Below are positions 9,301 through 14,647 of a DNA stretch of 14,647 bases, piece by piece. Both the position numbers and the translations under genes were made by a program. The DNA lies in NCBI GenBank assembly GCA_000697335.1, contig JNEM01008430.1:1-14647 (forward strand). Direction: 5' to 3'. Below the pieces are notes generated by a model. It worked only from the letters and a program-made list of their open reading frames with translations. It made no database searches and was not told the DNA's origin. Source of the stretch: Conidiobolus incongruus B7586. Taxonomy: Eukaryota; Entomophthoromycota; Entomophthoromycetes; Entomophthorales; Conidiobolaceae. Numbering within the stretch: position 1 is the first letter of the stretch; each line of letters opens with the position of its first letter.

Positions 9301-10959
9301 ATCGTTCAACCCGATGCACTTGGAGCTTTGTACGGACTCTTCGCAGGTCTCGGTAAACAAGCGATCAAAGACATGTTCCCTATATCAGAAACTTCTACCT
9401 CACCTCCTTGGAAAGATGTTCTCAGAATGATTTGTGCAAATCGTACACCCGGTGATCTTGTCGCAATCGTGACACTTGGCGATCAACTATTAGCTAAAGG
9501 CAATATTTATGGAGCACACGTATGCTACCTCTTATCATCTCCCACAGCTGTCTTAGGAGGTGTCGATACACCATCAGTCCGTTGGATCTTAGCAGGTAGT
9601 CCCATCTCTCCCTTACACTTTAAAGATTGGGAATCCTTGAGATGGACTGAAATCATTGAATTTGCTCAAAGTTTAACTGGAGGTACTCCCGGATTACCAC
9701 ATTTACAAAGCTATAAAATCAACCACGCTTGGCATCTATTAGATTACGGTGAAATTGACGCAGCTGCAAGGTAACTAAATATACTCTTACATGATTGGAT
9801 GACTCATTGTTGGGTTAGCTATTGTGAAGCAGTGATTAATATAGTCAAGGGACATACTAAGGGATCACCACATTTCCACTCTTCGTTAATCAAACAAGTC
9901 AACTTCTTGTCCGATCGTATCGCTAAGTGTGGTGGTAGTAAAGGGTAAGCTATTAGTATAATTATTTTATGTATATCAATGCTTATAAAGACAAAATTAG
10001 AGCTGCTTCTGAATTCGGCACAGCTTGGCTCACTGGTAAATTGGCTACACCCTCTTTCGACTCTTTAATGAGTGCTGTGGATCGCCGACTTAATCAATTA
10101 ATTACTGGGGATGACGATTACAATTCTAATAATAAGAATTCCGAGATTAAAGAACTCAAGCCTGGACCAACTGTATTCAACTATGGTGCAAGTTCAACCG
10201 GTGCTAGTACACCTTATGGTAGCAGCTCTGGCTACTTACACAACCATCACACTCAAGCGCCGGTGGATTGAGCTCACCATTCGGCCATCACTCTCTTGGA
10301 GATCAGGATTCTGTACCTTTTATTAATTTGGATCAATCTGTTCCTCAAACATCTACCCCTGCTCAAGGTTCTCCAAGCAGCCTCCTCCACCTACAATCAA
10401 CGCTATGGATGAAGATGATGACCTTGGCTTCGGTAACAAATCCCTCAAGAAGAAGGCAGAAACTCCACACACACACCAGAGCACCTCAAGTGAAGGCACC
10501 ATCAAAGCACCCCAAGAAGAGAAACCCGCCGAACACTCCCGCTCCAAGAGCAGTGGTAGCTCTATGTTTGGCTCCTTATTCAAAGTTTTCTCATTTGGCA
10601 GCAACAGCTCTGATGGCACCTCGCCCGGCCGCGTGAAAGCCAACCTTGGAGAAGAATCCAGCTTTTACTATGACGAGAAGGAAAAGCGCTGGATCAATAA
10701 AAATGCGCCACCCTCCGAATCTGCGCCAACTCCACCACCACCACCTCCCAAGAGCTCGACATCCAGTTTGGGCCCCCCTATGCCATCCATGGATCGAGCA
10801 CCCCCTATGTCGCATTCAACTCCAGCCACTACCGGAAATTCCCCACATACTTCATCACCTCCTTCCGGAGTGAGCACACCCGGAGGTCCTCCTACCACTG
10901 GAAGGAGAGGTGGTCGCAAAGCCTTAAAGAATCGCTACGTCGACGTCATGAACAACTAA
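6359..10959 (+). CDS. SEC16: SEC16-like COPII exit-site scaffold protein, frame-interrupted outside the conserved domain
   Basis: Family knowledge: Sec16 is a peripheral ER-membrane scaffold that organises transitional ER sites and binds Sec23, Sec24, Sec13 and Sec12. Seen: the central conserved domain starts at about 8653 with [20 protein letters not shown]. The alpha-solenoid continues through [38 protein letters not shown] and [17 protein letters not shown] to about 10110. The C-terminal part has [13 protein letters not shown] (10663-10701) and ends with RYVDVMNN, a typical Sec16 terminus. The N-terminal part is acidic, then Tyr/Asn/Gln-rich with tandem repeats. Introns lie at 8038-8083, 8135-8181, 8525-8571, 9771-9818 and 9945-10000; exons total about 4.36 kb (about 1,450 residues). 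Start: ATG at 6359 is where coding-like sequence begins, but the following Asn/Thr-rich text lies in another frame. Further frame changes lie near 6764-6780, 7056-7063, 7203-7220, 8294-8303, 10223-10270 and 10313-10380. Assembly indels are the simplest explanation; a decaying allele is less likely because the conserved domain is clean. Confidence 0.88.
7482..7709 (+). repeat. Degenerate tandem repeat coding [17 protein letters not shown] units in SEC16
   Basis: In the frame beginning at 7482 there are about six degenerate units built on Tyr-Asp-Pro-Asn-(Ala/Thr)-Tyr-Tyr, with spacers such as DPNNPQS, DPNNPQV, DPNTQQP and NQGT. Synonymous differences between copies (GATCCC, GACCCC, GATCCA) mean this is an old, selected protein repeat rather than a recent DNA duplication. 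It lies within a larger Tyr/Gln/Asn-rich stretch (about 7245-7900) resembling a prion-like disordered region. Confidence 0.85.
8038..8083 (+). other. SEC16 intron (46 nt)
   Basis: Donor GTACTC follows GCACATCAAG, and acceptor TTTTAG precedes ACTATGGAG. A CAATAACC branch-like site lies inside. Splicing avoids the TAA at 8046 and joins KAHQ to [12 protein letters not shown]. The length fits exactly the frame change between the two sides. Confidence 0.88.
8135..8181 (+). other. SEC16 intron (47 nt)
   Basis: Donor GTAATT follows GACGATCCAG, and acceptor TGTTAG precedes CAACTCTGTC. A TTACTGA branch-like site lies inside. It joins QINDDP to [12 protein letters not shown] and avoids the TGA at 8167. 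Together with the preceding intron it leaves an exon of only 51 nt (8084-8134). Confidence 0.87.
8525..8571 (+). other. SEC16 intron (47 nt)
   Basis: Donor GTAAAC follows AGCTACAAT, and acceptor CTTTTAG precedes CCCCCTCCTGTC. CTTAACTAACTC is a near-ideal branch site, and the tract before the acceptor is pyrimidine-rich. It is phase 0 on the left and opens the exon that carries the central conserved domain. Confidence 0.93.
9771..9818 (+). other. SEC16 intron (48 nt)
   Basis: Donor GTAACT follows GCAGCTGCAAG, and acceptor GGGTTAG precedes CTATTGTGAAGC. It joins DYGEIDAAA to [12 protein letters not shown] inside the alpha-solenoid and skips the TAA at 9772. The joined text matches the Sec16 family pattern. 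Confidence 0.93.
9945..10000 (+). other. SEC16 intron (56 nt)
   Basis: Donor GTAAGC follows GGTAGTAAAGG, and acceptor AAATTAG precedes AGCTGCTTCTG. The joined text [18 protein letters not shown] continues the end of the conserved domain. A nearer AAAG acceptor at 9990 would give an in-frame stop, so the 10000 acceptor is preferred. Confidence 0.85.
10313..10380 (+). other. Possible SEC16 intron (68 nt), alternative to an indel
   Basis: GTACCT at 10313 and AGCAG ending at 10380 (or CCAAG ending at 10377) would restore frame from GDQDS into [14 protein letters not shown]. Against it: the length exceeds the other introns, the 3' end lacks a T-rich tract, and the interior reads plausibly as protein ([18 protein letters not shown]). 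A one-base indel explains the frame change equally well. Confidence 0.35.
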
Positions 10960-12342
10960 TTTTGATCTGTTTAAAACATTTTAAGAACAAAACTACATTT
11001 TGAAAATTAAAACTTTCTGTTAAAAATTATTCTATTTATCTATATTTGAACTACTTTCACTGGTATAGAGACTATTTATCAATTTGTTTGGTATTTAATA
11101 AAACCTTATAAATGAGCAAATGATTTTAATTGGTCTCTTTCAGATAATAGGTCAAGACAATTTTCAATTTTCCACAAATACTGATCTCAATGAAAAAATC
11201 ACTAACATATAAAAAGGATATTAAAGTAGATATATTACATAAACATTCATTCACTATATTCAATAAAATATTATTAAAAATCTTGAGATATTTAAAACAT
11301 TAAAAATCAACAGTAAATTGTACAATTTTTTGTATTTTAAAATATATTTATCTAGATAAGATTTAAATCTAATTTAATCCATTATATAAAACAAACTCTC
11401 AACACTGAAATGTTACAAATTTTCAATTGAAGATTGCTATATATATTATTTTTGTATGTGTTAATAAATTATTTTGATTTGAATAAATAATAATTGGAAA
11501 ATGATAACGATTTAATCAATTACCTGGTTAATTTTGACGAATGGATAAAAGTAATAAAAAGGTCAGCATTTATATAAAATTAGTAATGGAAGGTTATTGT
11601 TGAAAATGAAACTAACCCTTTGTAAATAATACATTAGTAAATATATATTCAATTATAGAAACCAGACTGGTATAATTACTGGAAATACTTTCATGAAATT
11701 GTATTGGCAGTATATTATAAAAAAATATTTGATAACCGAGTTTATAATATTATAAGATAAATACGATTACAATATTAAATTAATTCATTAATAAAATTGA
11801 GAATTTGGTGAATTTTATCTGATTATTTTTTAGCTTTTGATCAAAATCTAATATTTATCTGGAAATTTTTTTAGTTATAATTATTATTCTACAATATCAA
11901 GTTAATTATAAAACTTCAAATACTTAATATATTGAATCATCGCATTTGTAAAAATTATAAATATCATAATTTTTATTCCAAAAGTTTATGTAATATTTTA
12001 TTGAAACAAAGCTATATCAAATATAATATTTGTTCATATATATGACAATTAAAAAGCTATAATAACCTTTGAAGAATATTTTGATTTTATTTACAATAAG
12101 AAAAAAGAAAAAAATTGGAAAATTATATATAAAATCAAAATATTTTTAAATTTATTTATAATATCAAAGATCATAATTTTTATAATTTATATAATTGGTT
12201 GAATATAATTAAATATATTAACAATGGATATTCAATTGAATTTTTTGAATATTAGTCATTATTCAACTATTAAGAGAATTATAAAACTTCAACTCATTTA
12301 AATAATTAAGCTTATTAAAAATTATCAAAATCATTTGAATAA
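10960..12342. other. AT-rich spacer between convergent SEC16 and AQR, no gene seen
   Basis: About 1.4 kb between two stop codons facing each other. It is densely A/T, with stops in all frames and no protein, tRNA or repeat signature seen. It must contain both 3' untranslated regions. Several AATAAA-like hexamers occur on both strands, as expected by chance in such DNA; only the one nearest SEC16 is listed. Confidence 0.7.
11097..11102 (+). terminator. Candidate polyadenylation signal AATAAA for SEC16
   Basis: AATAAA lies 138 bases after the SEC16 stop, a usual distance for a fungal 3' UTR. The surrounding DNA is so AT-rich that the hexamer may be chance. Confidence 0.4.
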
Positions 12343-14647
12343 TTATTCATCAAAGTTGGTATCAACCAAATCTTCTGGATTGATGGTTTCTTCAGTCTGC
12401 ATATAATCACCATTTTCAATCATATCATAAACAATTTTACCCATTTCAATTACATCTTTAACTAATTTGGTAGTTTCAACCTTATTATTAAGGGATCTTC
12501 CAGTGGGATAACGTTCATCTAACACTAAGCTAAGCTGACCGTCTGGTTGGTTCTCTTGAAGCAATTTGAGGCTGTAAGCTAATTCTGGCACTTGAGAAAA
12601 TAATTCGGGACGGCAGAATACGTACAACCCAAGTCGAGCTCTTGATAAAGCAGTAGTCCATCTGCGCAAGTCTCTAATATAACCAACACGATTGGTTCTT
12701 ACCAAGGATAATAGGATGTAGTCGTTCTGTTCGCCCTGGTAACCATCAACAGTGGCCACAATAGGGAAAGGTTTGAAGAAATCACTCCAACCACAACGTT
12801 TCTCCAAAACATCCTGGATCAGGGCCTTCTGGCCAGCATAAGTGGTTAAAATCGTAATTTTATCTGAGGGATAACCAAGTAGACGCATGTATTGATACAT
12901 ACTAACGACATATTCTGCCTCTCCAAGGTTTTGGTAAAAATATGGTTGAGGTTGAGTTTCTCCTTTACCTTGATAATCTTGAACATTGACTACCTGGAAT
13001 ATGTGAGTTAAGCCGGCATTACTGATTAAATATTCGGGATTCTCTTGAACTGAAGGTAGATCCTGTAGAGAGGGATATCTCATACGATATAGATTCGCCA
13101 ATTTTGGACGAGCTCTACCCTGACGGTCGAGAACAACCTTTTCGACACCGAGTTGAATAAGGCGATCAAACATACTGCACTCCATATTACCAAATTTTTG
13201 AAAAGCGAGACCTTTAACAATAGGTGGCAACTGAGCATGATCTCCCAGTAATATAACTCTTTGGACTTGGTTAGCTGTATGGTCATCATCCAAGGTATTA
13301 GAGGATGTCTGAAGTAATAAAGGTATAGCAGTTTCGATCTCCAGAATCTGTCCTGCTTCTTCCATCACAACAGTATTATATTTGAAGCCAAGGCGAATAA
13401 GCTCCTGACGCTTGAGTGCAGCGTGAGTACATGTCATGGCCACAATACGAGCACAATTTGTGAGAAGGTAATTTGCACGATCATAAGAATTTCTCAATAA
13501 CTCTAGTGGACGAAGAGCGAAAAGATTATCATAAATGGTTTTTAAATAACTATAACATCCTTGAATAACTTCTTTCAGCTCATCAATACTACCATTATCC
13601 TTAAAGAGGGGCTGAGGAGCATCAGCGAAAAAGTTAGTAAATGGAAACTTATTGACGATATGATTTCGAATAGATTCATTGTTGCCATCATCAGATTCCA
13701 TTAATTTGTCAAGAGTCTCAGTATATTCAGTCCATAAGGAAAACACATGTTGATCAAAGAAATAAAGAGAAGTTTCACAAGTATCGGAATGATTTGCTCC
13801 ATGAAGACCAAGTGAGGTAACTAACTTTTCGGTTTCTTGAAGTAGAGCGAGACGCTTCTCTAAAAATGAATCCAAGCGACCATATTTGCCAAATTGAGCA
13901 CCACCCAATAATTCGTCAGTACCATGGCCCAATCTTAATAAATGATTATCATCAATATCCAAAGATTTAATCTTTTCAAACAATCTATTTAATGCATGAT
14001 TACTATGTGTCACCAATAGAATTCGTTGATCTGGATAATTATGATATAGATTGGAGATAATTTGTACGGCTACATCTGTTTTACCAGTTCCAGGAGGACC
14101 TACAACCATAGTCAAACCTGGATTGCAACCAGATCGAATAGCTTCCACCTGGGTAGGAGTAAATCTGATCGAGTTAAGCTTCGGTTGACTTTGAGTATAA
14201 GGACCCATGTTAGGGAGTTTATAAGATGTTACATTTACTGTAGTTTGAATGGAAGATTTGGATGTCTTCTTTCTCTTATTCGATTTGGTAATAAATTCTA
14301 AGCGGAAAGGAGGCTGTAATTGATTTAAATCTTCATCAGATTGAATTAAAAACTGATCCTCTGGGAAACTATCTATTAAGTGGTTCACATCTAAGAATGT
14401 ATCTCGAAAATCGATATTCTCACTTTCTTCTTGTAATAAATAACTGTAGTGCAACGATTTTGGGTCGTCATAACCGAGCAGACCACCTTTGAGCCATTCT
14501 GGAATGGACGAATCTCCGGCATCAATCAAGTCTCTAATTGTTTCGAGTACTGATTTGAATTGATTTTCTCTTGGATTGCGTCTTATAAGAAGGTTAAAAT
14601 TAGTGTAAATATCAGACATTAAATTCTGTTGAATAAGTTTAGTGTCT
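12343..14647 (-). CDS. AQR: Aquarius/Cwf11 spliceosomal RNA helicase, C-terminal half; N-terminus off the right edge
   Basis: Family knowledge: Aquarius (IBP160; fission yeast Cwf11) is an SF1 Upf1-like helicase of the intron-binding complex. It joins the spliceosome and contacts the intron upstream of the branch point. Seen: one uninterrupted exon of about 768 codons. Counting from the Met at 14619: Walker A GPPGTGKT (174-181), motif II MEEAGQILEIE (419-429), motif III GDHAQLPP (459-466), QGRAR (500-504), NPYFYQNLGEAEY-like QPYFYQNLGEAEY (about 558-570), VDGYQGEQNDYILLSLVRT (624-642) and ALSRARLGLYVF (657-668). FTPTQVEAIRSGCNPGLTMV and TCTHAALKRQELIRLGFKY are near-identical to animal Aquarius. 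The Met at 14619 is not the true start: the frame stays open to the edge, and the upstream residues DTKLIQQNL align with an Aquarius IQQ segment. The acidic tail ends DTNFDE. The N-terminal armadillo-like half is missing from the window. Confidence 0.94.
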   Translation of the reverse strand, partial: DTKLIQQNLMSDIYTNFNLLIRRNPRENQFKSVLETIRDLIDAGDSSIPEWLKGGLLGYDDPKSLHYSYLLQEESENIDFRDTFLDVNHLIDSFPEDQFLIQSDEDLNQLQPPFRLEFITKSNKRKKTSKSSIQTTVNVTSYKLPNMGPYTQSQPKLNSIRFTPTQVEAIRSGCNPGLTMVVGPPGTGKTDVAVQIISNLYHNYPDQRILLVTHSNHALNRLFEKIKSLDIDDNHLLRLGHGTDELLGGAQFGKYGRLDSFLEKRLALLQETEKLVTSLGLHGANHSDTCETSLYFFDQHVFSLWTEYTETLDKLMESDDGNNESIRNHIVNKFPFTNFFADAPQPLFKDNGSIDELKEVIQGCYSYLKTIYDNLFALRPLELLRNSYDRANYLLTNCARIVAMTCTHAALKRQELIRLGFKYNTVVMEEAGQILEIETAIPLLLQTSSNTLDDDHTANQVQRVILLGDHAQLPPIVKGLAFQKFGNMECSMFDRLIQLGVEKVVLDRQGRARPKLANLYRMRYPSLQDLPSVQENPEYLISNAGLTHIFQVVNVQDYQGKGETQPQPYFYQNLGEAEYVVSMYQYMRLLGYPSDKITILTTYAGQKALIQDVLEKRCGWSDFFKPFPIVATVDGYQGEQNDYILLSLVRTNRVGYIRDLRRWTTALSRARLGLYVFCRPELFSQVPELAYSLKLLQENQPDGQLSLVLDERYPTGRSLNNKVETTKLVKDVIEMGKIVYDMIENGDYMQTEETINPEDLVDTNFDE

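Noticed and set aside
8910-9302. Minus-strand frame of 130 codons
   Set aside because: It lies opposite the clean, conserved SEC16 domain exon and has no family resemblance.
6535-10959. SEC16 start at the Met at 6535
   Set aside because: Protein-like, codon-biased text in the same frame ([20 protein letters not shown]) extends well upstream, so the true start is earlier, most likely near 6359.

Overview
The window is nuclear DNA from a fungus with an AT-rich genome. Three things point there: short GTA...TAG/AAG introns of about 46-56 nt, strongly AT-rich intergenic DNA around moderately GC-balanced exons, and an SPX-ankyrin-GDPD-like PHO81/NUC-2 protein, an architecture typical of fungi. The presence of an Aquarius-type splicing helicase (lost in budding yeast, kept in fission yeast as Cwf11) and the composition suggest an early-diverging or otherwise intron-retaining lineage. 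The species cannot be named from the sequence alone.

Layout. (1) 1-2770, minus strand: a PHO81/NUC-2-like phosphate-signalling protein whose 3' end runs off the left edge. It has four visible exons, the first only six coding bases long. (2) 2771-6358: about 3.6 kb of very AT-rich DNA between two divergent genes, with no recognisable gene, one CACGTG site, and a small cluster of palindromes at 4749-4936. (3) 6359-10959, plus strand: a SEC16-like scaffold protein of COPII exit sites, with five well-supported introns. Its conserved central domain reads cleanly, but the low-complexity N- and C-terminal parts change frame about six or seven times without convincing introns. (4) 10960-12342: AT-rich DNA between convergent genes, with a plausible polyadenylation signal for SEC16. 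(5) 12343-14647, minus strand: the C-terminal helicase half of Aquarius/Cwf11, running off the right edge.

The three genes belong to separate core processes (phosphate homeostasis, ER export, pre-mRNA splicing), and nothing suggests they work as a unit. No transposon, virus-derived element, tRNA, rRNA or CRISPR array was seen. The points most worth a second look are the clustered frame breaks in SEC16, the six-base first coding exon of PHO81 together with its pseudo-GDPD domain, and the tight introns sitting beside a helicase that binds introns upstream of the branch point.
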